A stretch of 64,000 nucleotides of DNA. Source: Escallonia rubra. Taxonomy: Eukaryota; Streptophyta; Magnoliopsida; Escalloniales; Escalloniaceae. The stretch is taken from contig JAVXUO010000345.1 in the NCBI GenBank assembly GCA_033065855.1, positions 1 through 64,000 of the forward strand, in the 5' to 3' direction. The notes under the pieces were generated by a model. It was given only the letters and a program-made list of their open reading frames with translations. It was not told the origin of the DNA and did no database searches. Position numbers and translations under genes: made by a program. Below, piece after piece: positions 11,106-23,554 of the stretch (positions within the stretch are counted from its first letter, which is position 1; each line of letters starts with the position of its first letter).

Positions 11106-12735
11106 GGATCCGGATCACCTGCTGTTGCTAGGGTTACAGCAGGCATGCTGTAGCCCAGCAACAGCCGTTCGATCATGTTTGGTGGGAAGGAAGGACTCAG
11201 ATCAAGCCACGTCACCTGGTATTTATTCTCATTATTTTCCCTCTGCCGACAAACCTTCTCTCTCCAAACCAATGACTCTTCACTCTCTCTCTCTCCAATT
11301 CCTTCTCTCTCCAAACCAGAGCCTCCTCCATCTTCCGGTGACGACGCCTCTACCTCCGGGCGTGAACTTCTCTTCCACCTCCTGGCGACGCCGCCACGGC
11401 ATCTGCAAAATTCGTCTTTTTCCTCCAATCTGCACTCCCTCTCTCTCCTCCAAAAGTCAAATGGATTTTGCCGGCGACGACACAGCGACGGCACATCCGG
11501 TGGGTGAACCTTCCGGCGACGAATTTATGGTCACTCCATCTCTCTCCTCCGACGAATTTATGGATACTTCCGTCGACGCCGATCTGCAATCCGTCTCTCC
11601 CCTCCAAAAATCGAATGGAATTGCCATGGAAGAACCGGGGACGGCACTTCCGGTGGGTGAACCTTCCGCGACGTTCAGGGCCATGTCAGAGTTTGGCTAA
11701 TAGGAATCTTCCTCAGTGTCCATTGCAATTCCAACCTCAAGTAACATACCCACTATTTGATCCTTCTTCATTGGCACATGATGCACTTTTTCAGCAATTA
11801 CTCTTGTGCATTAAGCCTTTACACTCCTCCTGAAGGTAATTCTTTTCCTGCGTTTCTGCCAAAAATGATGAGGTTAAGCGAGCAATCTCCTTATTTGCAG
11901 CTTCTCTTATTCTTGAAATTTCATCTTTAGCATATTTCTTTTATGTGTTCTTAGTTCTTACTAATCTCAGTATCACAAGCAAGTATTAAAGTCATAACCT
12001 TTCTTTTTTGGTATGGTATGTGATGGTCAAGGAACTGGATTAGTAGCATTGTGGTGGGTACTGGTGGGTGGCGATGCCACTTGCAAAAGGGAGAGTGGCT
12101 GTTGATATGTGATCGTCAAGGAACTGAAGGAGAAGAAACCGAAAGGGAAAAAACATAGAGAAATAAAAAAGAGTAACCAGGAGAGACATAAAAGTTGAAT
12201 AAACCATGAGAGAAGGATCAAAGATGTAATACTTTGTTGACACGGTTTTGATCAATATTTTGTAGTTTGGTATCCCACTATTTGCCATTTTTATTGTCTA
12301 TGTCCTCTATCATTTGAGGAGTGCAGTATGCCTTTTATGTTCAAAAAGCAAGTATGGAGGCAAAGCTTTGTTGTTGCCTTAAAAGCTCAGTCGGAAAGAT
12401 ATTTATCTAGCAAAAATCAATTCTCACTCAAGCCTCTGATTCAGCACTCTTGAGGAGCTCTTCTGTTAGTTGTTAAACATATTACCTGGATTTGTTTAAG
12501 GGGTCACGTTATCCACGAGGGACTTAGGAACTTAGGATACTGTATTACTTCACAGGTTGAAACATTACGTACTCCTTGAAGAGATACTGACTTCTATTCT
12601 TAGGTAGCAATAGGGGGTGGTTGAATACTCTAAGAAGATTAATTAAGAACTTTATCCAAGTCATTCTTTCGAACGGCTGTTGCTGGGCTACAGCATGCCT
12701 GCTGTAACCCTAGCAACAGCAGGTGATCCGGATCC
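11106..12735. mobile_element. Second Mutator-like element with long inverted repeats, next to the TM9SF gene
   Basis: The left end at 11106-11170 (GGATCCGGATCACCTGCTG...) is repeated as its reverse complement at about 12672-12735. The flanks are CTAACTGGC and CTAACTGGA (8 of 9 bases identical). There is no transposase. The interior carries CT-rich and GC-rich material with overlapping open frames at 11125-11833. Inside it a segment coding PVGEPS is repeated (near 11499-11520 and 11651-11672), and an exon-like end with a GTAATT donor lies near 11836. I do not recognise the cargo. A captured gene fragment (Pack-MULE) is possible. Confidence 0.8.
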
Positions 12736-13122
12736 CTAACTGGATAGTGCTGGTGGCAATAAGTCTTGTTTGTTGTTCACAAGCTTAAAATGGAGCGGTC
12801 CGCTGAACTTGCCTCCCTCCGTCCATTCACTGTCTGAGCCTTATTTGCACGAACATGGGGGTTTTTAGGGTAGTAGTGGGCATGACTGTGAGATTCTGGG
12901 GCGGGAGCGTCACTAGAATTGGAGAATCCGGCAAATTAGGATTGTGACCTAGTTGACATCTGTTACATCTCTGTCCTGAGTCACCACATTAGGGCTGTGG
13001 TGGATGCTTAGACGTACAGAATGCTCCATGTTCTAATTTGAGTTGTTGATCAGTAGTATTCATGCTTTTCAAAATCTTTTTTGATGATGTAAAATTTTCC
13101 CCTTTTGGTCCTATGCGCGCAG

Positions 13123-15409
13123 GGGGATCTTCTGAAGGTGAAAGTGAACAAACTGACTTCTACAAAAACACAGCTTCCGTACTCTTACTATTCTCTCCCT
13201 TATTGTCGACCAAATAGTATAGTTGACAGTGCAGAGAATCTTGGGGAAGTTCTTCGCGGTGATCGTATTGAAAACTCGCCCTATGTGGTAAGCTCTCTAT
13301 CATAGATGATTACTGTTATTATGCCTTTATTATGCTCCGATGCTTAGTTCCTCAAATTTTCTGTTGCAGTTTAAAATGCGAGAACCACAGATGTGCAACG
13401 TTGTAGGTCGCATAGAACTAAATGCAAAAAGTGCAAAGGAGTTCAAGGAGAAGATAGAGGATGAGTATCGAGTGAACATGTAGGCGACTTCTTTGGGAGA
13501 TATTTGTATTCGTTATTGTCTTTTTTCTCAATGCATATGCATTTGTGCTTGTTATCAATTTTGTCGTAAACGTTCTATGGTGCATTTGACAGGATCTTGG
13601 ATAATTTACCTCTAGTTGTTCCCATACAAAGACTAGATCAGGGATCACCCGTTGTCTATCAACACGGATTTCATGTTGGTCTCAAAGGACAGTATGCTGG
13701 AGTAAGTACTAGTTGCTCCTAGTTATTGTAAATTGTTGAACTTTGCGAGAGTGCTGGTGACCAAGAAATTATAGTTATCTTATGTGACTTAGTGATATGC
13801 AGAGCAAGGATGAAAAGTATTTTGTCCACAACCACCTAACATTCACGGTTAAGTTTCACAAGGATATGCAAACGGACTCTGCGAGGATTGTAGGATTTGA
13901 AGTCAAACCGTACAGGTGATGTACCAGTTATGCTTATTCATTTATATTGAAGGACGGTTGTTCATGCCTATAATGTTGGATTGTTTTTGGTGTTTCAGTG
14001 TTAAACATGAATATGAAGGGAACTGGAGTGAAACGACCCGTATAACAACCTGTGATCCCCATGCAAAAAGGACGGTTACCAGCTCTGAATCTCCTCAAGA
14101 GGTTGAAGATAAGAAGGAGATTATCTTTACATATGATGTTGAGTTCCAGGTAATGTCTTTACTTCAATAAGATAATTGTATCTGTTATTCTTGCAAGTTG
14201 GGTTATGATTATGCTAATTTTCTCTCTGTTTTACCTTCTTCCACCCCACAGGAGAGCGATGTTAAGTGGGCATCTAGATGGGATACCTATCTTCTGATGG
14301 CTGATGATCAAATTCACTGGTTCTCAATTGTCAATTCTTTGATGATTGTTCTTTTCCTCTCGGGAATGGTTGCTATGATCATGTTACGGACGCTTTACCG
14401 TGATATCTCCAAGTACAACCAGTTAGAGACCCAGGAAGAAGCCCAAGAAGAGACCGGATGGAAGCTGCTTCATGGAGATGTTTTCAGGCCTCCAACAAAC
14501 TCTGATCTGCTGTGTGTTTATGTGGGGACAGGTGTCCAGTTTTTTGGCATGATACTTGTCACCATGATCTTTGCAGTCCTTGGTTTCCTCTCCCCCTCAA
14601 ACAGAGGCGGGCTCATGACAGCCCTGCTTCTACTCTGGGTCTTTATGGGCCTTTTTGCTGGGTATGCTTCAGCCCGCCTCTACAAGATGTTTAAGGGAAG
14701 TGAATGGAAGAAAATCACGCTCAGAACAGCATTCATGTTCCCCGGGGCTGCCTTTGCCATTTTCTTCATACTGAATGCTCTAATATGGGGAGAGAAGTCC
14801 TCAGGGGCAGTGCCCTTTGGGACCATGTTTGCTTTGGTATTCTTGTGGTTTGGCATCTCGGTTCCACTTGTTTTCGTGGGTGGTTATGTTGGGTTTAAGA
14901 AGCCAGCAATTGAGGATCCTGTCAAAACTAACAAGATTCCAAGGCAGATACCAGAGCAGGCCTGGTACATGAACCCGATCTTCTCTATCCTGATTGGGGG
15001 CATACTCCCCTTTGGAGCTGTATTTATCGAGCTCTTTTTCATCCTCACCTCGATTTGGTTGCATCAGTTCTATTACATCTTTGGTTTCCTTTTCATTGTC
15101 TTCGTCATCCTAATAGTCACTTGTGCCGAGATCACAATCGTGCTCTGCTATTTCCAGCTATGCAGTGAGGATTACCTATGGTGGTGGAGGTCATACTTGA
15201 CATCAGGGTCCTCAGCACTCTATCTCTTTCTCTACGCAGCATTTTACTTCTTCACGAAGCTTGAGATCACAAAGCCAGTATCTGGCATATTGTATTTTGG
15301 CTATATGCTAATTGCCTCGTACTCCTTCTTTGTGCTCACCGGTACAATTGGCTTTTACGCATGTTTCTGGTTCACAAGGCTCATCTACTCATCAGTGAAG
15401 ATAGACTAA
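13123..15409 (+). CDS. Transmembrane 9 superfamily protein (TMN/EMP), exons 2-7; first exon not seen
   Basis: Six exons join in frame: 13123-13287, 13370-13479, 13593-13701, 13803-13915, 13999-14149 and 14252-15409, all with GT-AG borders, giving 601 residues to the TAA stop. The lumenal N-terminal part (about 216 residues) has [30 protein letters not shown] and [15 protein letters not shown]. The last exon has [24 protein letters not shown], then nine hydrophobic segments, and ends in VKID, the KXD-type C-terminal signal that holds these proteins in the Golgi. Family members are about 640-660 residues and start with a signal peptide followed by FYLPGVAP..F. That part (some 50 residues) is absent from the 387 bp between exon 2 and the upstream Mutator-like element. 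Exon 2 starts in phase 0 after a clear acceptor, so a distant exon 1 or a 5' loss are both possible. The family is linked to endomembrane traffic. Confidence 0.93.
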
Positions 15410-17495
15410 GTGATGCAAAACCGTTTGCTTTATATCTGCCGAAGCATAAAAATGATCGCATGGTGAATCGGAAAGACTACAGTTGCTCCTTTTTGAAGTT
15501 CTCTGGCTTGGGTCAAAGGTTCAAGTTTTGCTTACCCCTCGTCTTAACCTTCTCTATACAGGTCCCTGGGCCTTAACGATTTTTCTCGATTGTTCTCTTT
15601 TTGTTTACGTCTTACTGTTACCGTTTATACTCCCACTCTTCTGTATTGGCATATTGGAGAGGATTGTCAAGCAAATCTGGTTTTAGAATAGACGAACTAA
15701 TGAATGCTAGAGTTCTTTTTTCCGTAAAGATTGCTTATTGTGTGGCTTATAGTTGGTAAACTGCACGACACGCCATCGCTACATTGACACTTGTCTCGTG
15801 TTCAATTTTCTTTTTAGCATTGAAGTTCAAAAAATCGATGTAAACACTGAACAAGTAGTTTCACTGCATGCAATTTTTATCTTTTGGTTGAATGTTGAGT
15901 TTGGAGGACTGCTTTGGTTGGGAGGATTGCACTCTTTCTGATGAGGGCAGCCATATCTGGTTCTTCATGTACCTTCTGTGGGGAAATCATCTTAGGGAAC
16001 TATTAGCTGGCTATATCCGATTAGGCGAATGAGAAAAGACTAATCAATACGTTCTCTTACCTAAAAACTTGAACGCCACAAGTTATACACGATCGATGCA
16101 CACCAGTGAGCACCAAAACTAAAGAAAGTCCTACATTTCTTCCACGTTCTGCCATATATCTTCGATGCTGCGATGCAGCACGAGCGGGAGGCGCGTTGTC
16201 GATATAGTTAGTTCCATGAAGGAGATCGGATGCAAGCTAATATCTTCAACGAAAGCGTCATGCTGCAACAAAAATTGAGTACAATTTTCCTATTCATGAG
16301 CCACCAAACTGGGATATGAGATTTGATTACAAAGTGCATAAGAAACATAACATTGGTTCTTTTTTGTTGTACATCTATTAAACGAAAAACATGGGGTGAA
16401 CTTTCGTGTCATTTTCTTGACATTTCTTTTACTGGATCAAAAGGTAGTTTTGAAAGGCAGAAAATTAGTTTTTACACAATTTTTGACTATTTTTTTTTAA
16501 CTAAAATTGAATACCACCTCGTTAAGTGTTTGCCTTTCACCTATTTTTTACGAGTTTCTTCACATGTGAAGGTATACCGGACGCCTCTGTAGGATTGTAC
16601 CTCAATTTTGTTTTCTAATTATTAAGTTCTTAAAGTTGATTAAAAAGAAACTTTTTTCTTGGCAAAATAAAATTTTCATACGATCGCACCTACAAACTCA
16701 TCAGTACTTACAAAGCGAGACATTGCCATGTGGTGGAGCTGCGGGCTTAGGTCATTAAAAGGCGGTACCACTTTCGAAAGAAAGCTGGGATAGGGTCTTT
16801 CCAGTGGGGTGTTTGGAGGTTGGGGCACAAAGACAGGCTCAATCTATCTTATTGTGTTCACTATCTTGTAGGAGAACCGGGTCTGATCCCATTGGAGCTG
16901 ACCCATGAGCAGCCATAGGGGCTCTAATTGATTTGGAGAACCAAGTCAAATGCGTGACTACTTCTGATGGCCACGAAGGAACCATTGCGATGATTCCAAT
17001 CGCAAATGTCCTTTTTTGACAAATACATACATCCTTCTTCAGGGCTAAGTTAACTAACCAATCTATCTTGTTTATCTCTCCCACCCTAAACACGAGTCTG
17101 TGCAAGATAAGACTAGTGCCCTAGTTAACCGATTTGTTGAATTTTTTCGGCGAGTAACGTCAGTATAGTTGCGGGATTCAATAGAGAGACGATTATATAA
17201 GAAGATTGTAAAACAAGTCGGGTTTGATAAGGATCAAAGGTACGCTTCCGATTCTGCTTTCTCATGTACTTTGATCTACATATCCAAAAGTGTCTAAAGA
17301 GGAAGATTCTTGGTTGTATGTGAATGACTTTTGGATTAGGTATTAGTAAGAGTGCTAAGGTATAAGGAGAAATTATGGTATCTCATATATTAGATAACAC
17401 GAAAGATCGGGTTTCAAAATTGTCATTAGCCCTTACTTGAGCAATCCTTTCTATTATAAAAGAAGCATGCCGGGACGGATCCTTTACCAAAAGGC
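15410..17495. other. TM9SF 3' region and intergenic DNA
   Basis: The first 300-500 bases probably hold the TM9SF 3' untranslated region; no certain polyadenylation signal is assigned. The rest is unique-looking AT-rich DNA. Short frames here have no recognisable motif. A moderately GC-rich patch at 16700-17100 has an 88-residue minus-strand frame with no known features. Confidence 0.5.
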
Positions 17496-17503
17496 TTCTC
17501 ACG

Positions 17504-17587
17504 CAGGGGCGGAACTAGGCTTGTAGCCCCTGAGATTTAAATTTTTTTTTTTTAAAAAAATATATAGTGTTTTTTTTCATTTTCCAC

Positions 17588-17619
<32 letters not shown>

Positions 17620-18759
17620 CTCCTCTCTCGGCCGGCTCATAGTCTCGCAGTCACCGGACAGTCGGTCAGTCGGACACCGGTCGGCGGTCGGTCGCCGTCA
17701 CGCCGTGGCGTCAGTGAAGCTCTCACGCCGTCGCCGTGACGCCGGCATCTCTCCTCCAGTCCTCCTCTCTCAGCCACCGCAGCTCACCGCCCGCACGCCG
17801 GCACCACCCACCGACCTACGGCCACCGCCGTCCTCCTCTCTCGGCTCTCTCAGCCACCGCAACTCACCACCTGCACGCCGGCACCACCCACCGACCCACG
17901 GCCACCGGTCGTCGGCTCAGCTGGGCTCTCATCAGTTGGTCGCCGTCCGTCCTCCAATTCCGAAGCGCGAAGCAGGCGAAGGCCCTCCTCAGTCTGGCGG
18001 TCCCCACCCCAGCTCCGGCCAGTCCCCACTCAACTCCGGCGACTCCGGCCAGAACAGATCTGGGCGGCAGATCTAGCTTAGATCTACCGTCTACGAGCCG
18101 GCGCACGAACCGAGGAAGTTCCGCCACTGCCGTTCGGCGGCCACGACGCTTGAAATAGTGAAATTGCAGATCTGACTTTGAGTTTCAGTCACCGACAACG
18201 ACGCCGTTTCTGAGGACCGAGGTCAGTGTGCATTTTGAACAATTTCTTTTGCTATTGAGAATTGATTATTTGATTAATAATTTTAGGTTGTTAGTTGTGT
18301 ATTTGATAATTTAGATTACTAATTAATGCTTTATGGATGTTAATCGTGCATTGAGCACTTAGATTTGAGATTGTTGATGGAGGATGGGACCCAATTGAAT
18401 TTTTATCCCATTTGAGTATTGATTATTTGATTGATAATTTTAGGTTGTGTTAATTGTGTATTTAAAAATTGAGATTATTTTCATGCTGATAATATGTTGT
18501 TAATTGTGTATTGAGCATTTGAGAATTGAGATGGTTGATGGAGGATGAGACCCAATTGGATTGAGATGTCGGATATGTGATTTAGTTGAATGGTGGGGTG
18601 AAATTAAGTTAATTAGGTTAACGCGATATTAAAACATGACTGAAAAAGTAAAAGAATAAAATAATTGACTTGGAAAAGTAAAAGAATAAAATATTTGATT
18701 GTCAAGTCCTTCGATATATTTTTAGCCCCCTCTGGTATGAAATCCTGGTTCCGCAACTG
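17504..18759. mobile_element. Non-autonomous hAT element with GC-rich cargo
   Basis: The ends are CAGGGGCGGAACTAGG and, as reverse complement, CAGTTGCGGAACCAGG, with a perfect 8-bp target duplication TTCTCACG at 17496-17503 and 18760-18767. This is diagnostic for hAT. Inside are a (CT)n run at 17598-17622 and a GC-rich 17630-18240 block with a roughly 80-bp tandem duplication (about 17759-17826 and 17837-17907). Further in is an AT-rich segment duplicated in tandem (about 18253-18400 and 18416-18560, each ending GATGGAGGATGRGACCCAATT). Open frames across the GC-rich block (17567-18158) are Ser/Pro/His/Arg-rich and match no family I know. The block resembles a 5' untranslated region or first exon. 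Confidence 0.88.
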
Positions 18760-18767
18760 TTCTCACG

Positions 18768-19419
18768 TATCTCAATCAGAGAATCATATCAATGTGCTTC
18801 AGCATGAATGTGCTCGAGTGCACTCAACTTATGCTTCGGAAGTAAGAGAGCATGGAGAGAGCACTCAAAGAAGAATCATTGGAGTGAGCAGAGTAGAGCA
18901 CAGGGAAGAATGATACTCGGCGAAAGACAAGGGCTCATGAAAGAGCAGTTGATAAGAACTGTCATTAAGTCCGACTTTGTGGAGAGACCTGGTTTTGCTA
19001 CTTTCATCACTGTTGACTTCATAAGAAATTGGTTTGATCATCATTTAGTTATGTCAAATAAAAAATTCCTTACTTGTGTGGTCTATTATGGTGTGATCAC
19101 AGCAATATTCCAGGCACATAGGATCTTCATTGCAGTAGCAATGGAGAAGAAAGTCCTTTCACATGACAGTGTTCATTGTCCCAAAATACCTCCATTGCAC
19201 ACTTTGATCATCCCATATATTTTGAAGATCATTTGAATTACTAGTTCATCTGTTTGAGCAGGAGGTTTACTTGGAGATTCCATGGAGCGATCCGGTTGTG
19301 GATTCTCACAGTGTCTTGGCATTTGCCATCACCTCATCTGTGGCTGCAAATTCGTGGCCTTGACGGTTGGCCCTAGATTGACATGTGAATGGCGAAGTAT
19401 TTGTCTCATTGCCAAGATG
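18768..19419 (+). other. Unrecognised sequence, possibly old transposon coding remnant
   Basis: A 142-residue frame at 18808-19236 reads in part FATFITVDFIRNWF, then PPLHTLIIPYIL. The last part faintly recalls the LPFPSLI segment of plant transposon-derived gag-like or antisense ORFs. The likeness is too weak to name. The solo LTR at 19425 ends this stretch, which continues past it at 19886. Confidence 0.25.
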
Positions 19420-19424
19420 GATGT

Positions 19425-19880
19425 TGTTAATCAATTGGGTCGCTTGACCTATTATTCACCCACTAACAGATAATATTTTATTTGTTAATCAGAATTATTA
19501 CAGTTAATTAGAGGATATTTATTTTCTAAGTGTTTGGGATAAATACGGATTTTCTCTCCTAAATGTTTGAGATAAAGCCAGTTTCTAATACTATCTTTAT
19601 ATAAAGGTTAGAGATATTCCAAAACAAAAAATAAGTCATAAGACAGTAAATAAAAATCCCTCCCTTCTGTTGCAATCTCTTTAGAGCATCACAAAGTTCT
19701 AGAATTTGGTTCTTGGACAAAGAACTCGACTCTAGTAACCGTTTTCGTACCTGCGAAAAAGATTAAGTGTTTTGGAGGCTTGCAACAATAAGGATCATTC
19801 GTCAGAATTTTCGGATACTTCATACGGTATGTTTTCGAACCCACTACATGTTACGGGCTAGGCGTATTTAATTATTAACA
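19425..19880 (+). mobile_element. Solo LTR, small family, copy 1
   Basis: The sequence starts TGTTAATCAATTGGG and ends ATTATTAACA, with a perfect 5-bp target duplication GATGT at 19420-19424 and 19881-19885. A TATA-like CTTTATATAAAGG lies at about 19589. A second copy at 23114-23554 aligns along its whole length and has its own, different target duplication. Both are therefore independent solo LTRs and not the two ends of one element. Confidence 0.9.
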
Positions 19881-20549
19881 GATGTGTAGGCCATTGTGTA
19901 CATTATGCATAAGCATAACCGTCGTAATATCATGCTTTGGCCTTTTAAATACGATTGCAGGTGGTCGATGAAACAATTCCAGTCGATCCAACTTCAGCCA
20001 CCGCGAGGCTGGAGGGACGTGATATTTTGAAAGAGTTTTCCATTTTCTTGTCTACGCCCCCATTTACATGCAATAATTTCGCTCCCCGTGCCAATGTTGT
20101 ATTACTTCAACAATTGGTTTCTATTGAAGTACGTGTTTTTCTACGTTATCGTTGATACATCGGTCTATAGGTAGCTTTCCTGCCATTCGCCCACCACTCC
20201 ACATTTTGTGTTTCTCCTCTGCCACACTTCCAACAACAGAGCTTCCCATTCAAACATGTTGGCAAAACGTAACAAGACTTTGATCATAAATAGTCACTGT
20301 TCTGAAGGAAATACGCACCCAGTATAATAATTACTGCTAGGTTAATGACAAATTCCTTCAGGATAACAAAGCCAAATGAAATTTTGACCAGCAAAATCAG
20401 AATTTCTCTAAGAACACTTTTTTTTTGAAGAATATGTTTCTAATTATAAGAAATTGAAGGATGTACAGATATTTACAATATCTAAATGAACACAACATTG
20501 GCATCAAGTGACATAACTGCTGGGCACTAATTACAATTAACTACTAACT

Positions 20550-20936
20550 CCAGTTAATTGTTATAAATAAAAATGAAATTAATTAAAATACATTAATTAA
20601 TTTCAACCAAGACCCAAGTGCCCATCTTTTGATCATTAAATATTATTTTATTTCAAGCCCAAACCAAGGTCAAACCAAGAAAATTTTTGAATTTCCCTCC
20701 ATCTCTTTCCACCATCCAAAGTTAATTGATTTGGTGAGTATAGCCTTATAAAGGCTTTGCATCCTTCTTATTTTTTCAATATCGGACAACAAACCCACAC
20801 CTTGTCACTAACTATTCCAACAAAACATGGGCACCACTCTTGTTGTCCTACATAAAGACTTGTATCTATCAATGTATAATACACTTGACTATACGTTTGA
20901 TCAATATAGTCATGTTCGTAATATGGTATCAGAGCC
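20550..20936 (+). mobile_element. Copia-type LTR end and primer-binding site
   Basis: TGGTATCAGAGCC at 20924-20936 is the standard initiator-methionine tRNA primer-binding site of plant copia elements. The preceding few hundred bases have LTR character (a GCCTTATAAAGGC promoter-like word near 20745, then an A/C-rich leader). The left LTR border is not resolved. Only the first part of an internal region can follow, because another LTR begins by about 21013. Between 19886 and 20550 nothing else was recognised. Confidence 0.6.
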
Positions 20937-21012
20937 ACTCCTGAAAGTCCTAACCCTCACTATATTGACAATGTCTCTTTTGATTATTATATTAAAAATG
21001 CGATCACGGGAA

Positions 21013-21448
21013 TGAGAGACAATTCTATGCGAATAAGCTAAACTAGAAAGGTACTAAATTTACCACGAGAAGTTTTTTATCTGGATGACTCGGGAATGCT
21101 CTCTGAAAGATCCACGATGCAAGAGATTAAAAGACTTTTAAGTCAGTACGAGGGGCTAAATTCTCGAGAGAGATGATGTACCATTTCACAAAAGAAATGG
21201 TATAAAATCTCTAAAAAGAGTAATCTTAAGAGTCTGCCCCCTGAAAATAAAGGTGAAAGAGCATATTTATAGAGCTTTGGGGCCCAGAATGATAAGATTG
21301 GCCATACCAATATGCGAGATAGAGATAAGCTAGAATATTTGGTAAAAATTGCAGATTGGCAAAAGTCAACTAACCGGCCGGCTAGCCGAAACTGTCCGGT
21401 TCATTCCATAATTTAGAATGATTTTTTTCTGAATTTCGGGGCATTACA
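21013..21448 (-). mobile_element. Gypsy-type LTR in minus orientation
   Basis: Read on the minus strand it starts at 21448 with TGTAATGCCCCGAAATTC, a common plant gypsy LTR start. A TATA box follows (CTCTATAAATATGCTC, near 21275), and the LTR ends near 21013. No 5-bp duplication flanks it (GGGAA versus TGACC), so it is probably one end of a larger element. Its orientation agrees with the gypsy integrase remnant on the minus strand at 24700-25400, so it may be the 3' LTR of that element. Confidence 0.6.
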
Positions 21449-21849
21449 TGACCCTAATTTTGGTAATACTCTGATTATGCAGATGAGATGTAACAGATTC
21501 ATAATTTATCCTCTTTAATGATTGATTTAATCTTCATATTATGGATAATTCATAAAAACACTTTCCAAAATTATCTAGGCAATAATAAAAATAAAATCAA
21601 ATAAAATCTAAACACTTGGACACAACTTGACTAAACTAGACTTGGACTTGATTGATGGACTGGACAATTAGACTGGAGTGGATCAAATTAATTAACTAAA
21701 TTATATTATCAGGCCCAAGCTTAATAACAAACACTAATTAGTAATAAAACTCAATATTCATTTAATTAATAAGAACTACATAAAATGGGATGTCTACAAT
21801 AGGCAAATAATAATTGAGATAGTTCTAAGAGATTTGGAAGAATTATAGT

Positions 21850-22720
21850 AGGAAAATCCCAAGTCGCCAAAGTTCTTCCAGTTCCTTAAGAAAAAAATTG
21901 AACTTTCCTAGTAAGATGTCCAACAGTTCCTTTCAATTTGAACCTTTCCTTTCATTTGATCCCTAAGTAGGTCATCAACGTATAGTCAATCTGCTTCTAA
22001 GTCAAGTGACTCTCCTTATAAAAAGCTTGCTGAGAGCTCAAAGTTTGACTCCTTAGCATTAGACAAAGAGGTACCCAAGTACCCTTTATTCGCCCTCTTT
22101 GTGTTCCTGTTGGAGTCGTATATGGAATCTTAGAAGATACTGATGAGCTAAAACCGCCCTTTGACACTTATGAGGTGAGGAGCTAGTTGAGTAGTTATGA
22201 CCTCAAGCTCCTTAGGGAACGTAACGACATCTTTAAGTACATAAATATTAGGTTGGCCTGTGAGAGTGAAGCATCAAAACTTAGCACGTTAGACTAGATA
22301 GCCGTGTACGTAGACATGTTCTATAACAGCTTAGGATGCCTATCCACCCTCTCTTCAGTAATCTGCTTACAGGTTATGTCTTAGCCTCTGCTCAGCTTTC
22401 TCCCTATGCTTGAAGATTTATGTTTATGTTTCTATCAATTTCATCATCTTAATTTAGAGTCAAAGATGAGAGTTTTAAGGTACATTTATAGCATATGCTC
22501 GATCACTAAGCATGTAGGTTGGTATTTCCATAGTTATAGATTAGTTCAAAAGCAAAGCTGTTCTCAAACCCCCTCGTCGTGCAACCATAATTGGAAGGAA
22601 AAATTCTTTTTTTTCCTCAAACTTTTAAATGGCATGAAGTGGAATGTCCCTAAGGAAGGGAATGCGTATAACCAACATGGGAATTGCAACTGTCTAAAGG
22701 AATGACCTTAGGGATAATGA
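21850..22720 (+). pseudogene. Gag-like / plant-transposon-like ORF remnant, antisense to the gypsy element
   Basis: Plus-strand pieces resemble the first part of the gag-like protein found in plant Tat-type gypsy elements: AQLSPYA near 22400, then GWYFHSYRL and NWKEKFFFF at about 22513-22615, where family members have WYFSPR and WKERFFFV. Several stops break the frame. It lies opposite in direction to the nearby integrase and LTR. Confidence 0.45.
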
Positions 22721-22807
22721 TCTTCAACACATTGCTCTAGTGAAGCAGGCAGAGCCCATTAGCTCTGAATACCCTTTGTCAAATGACCACTTAAAAGAGT
22801 GGGGTGT

Positions 22808-22925
22808 TACCAAAGTTATTAAAGGTGCAGGTGCACCTAAGGCGCAATGGGTCCTTGGAGCCTAGGCGCAAGGCGCAGGCGCGCGCCTTTTTGAAGTGAG
22901 GCGCAAAATAAAAATAAATAGATAT
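22808..22925. repeat. GC-rich AGGCGC-repeat fragment
   Basis: A roughly 110-bp piece with repeated AGGCGC/GCGCCT words (22840-22910), introduced by CCAAAGTTATTAAAGGTGCAGG. Pieces of this form are dispersed in plant genomes. No target duplication or superfamily could be established. Confidence 0.4.
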
Positions 22926-23113
22926 TGTTGCATTAAACCAATAAAATCACGTAAAAATTTTGAGAACATGTCAATTTAACAAATTTTCAACATTAGAAAA
23001 AGTTTTAAATCCAATAACAAGTAGTTAATCCTAAGTTAATCCAATAAGCAGGAGAGCGAGCATCGCCAACCAGTGCCAAAGAAGCCGAGGGCTGAGAAGT
23101 GGCAAGAGATGAA

Positions 23114-23554
23114 TGTTAATAAATTGGGTCAGTGGACCCATTATCCGCCCACTAACAGATAATGTGTATTTGTTAGTCTGGATAATTACAGTTAATTAGA
23201 GAATATTTATCTCATAAGTGTTTGAGATAAAGTCTGTCTCTAATACTATCTCTATATAAAAGCTAGAGATATCCCAAGAAATTAAGAAGTCACAGCAATA
23301 AGTGACAGATAATAAGTCATCCACAATAAGTCCCTCTCTCTGTTGCACTCTCTCTAGAGCATCACCGAGCTCTAGAATTTGGTTCGTGGACGAAGAACTC
23401 GACTCCAGTAGCCATTTTCGTACATGCGAAAAAGATCAAGCGTGTTGAAAGTTCGTAACAACAAGGATCTTTTGTTGGAATTTTCGGGAACTTTGTAAGG
23501 TATATTTCCGAACCCACTACGTGTTACGTGGTAGCGCATTTAATCGTTTTAACA
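23114..23554 (+). mobile_element. Solo LTR, small family, copy 2 (younger than the duplication)
   Basis: Starts TGTTAATAAATTGGG, ends CGTTTTAACA, with a perfect 5-bp target duplication ATGAA at 23109-23113 and 23555-23559. It aligns with the copy at 19425-19880, including the TATA-like CTATATAAAAGC. In unit C the corresponding place (about 41418) reads straight through without the LTR and with a single ATGAA. Insertion and loss of the rest of the element therefore happened after the segmental duplication. Confidence 0.93.

Noticed and set aside
22840-22910. CRISPR-like or structured array from the repeated AGGCGC words
   Set aside because: The words are too short and irregular, and this is a plant nuclear region; it is a dispersed GC-rich repeat.
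19425-23554. One LTR retrotransposon with LTRs at 19425-19880 and 23114-23554
   Set aside because: Each LTR has its own perfect and different 5-bp target duplication, so they are two solo LTRs.
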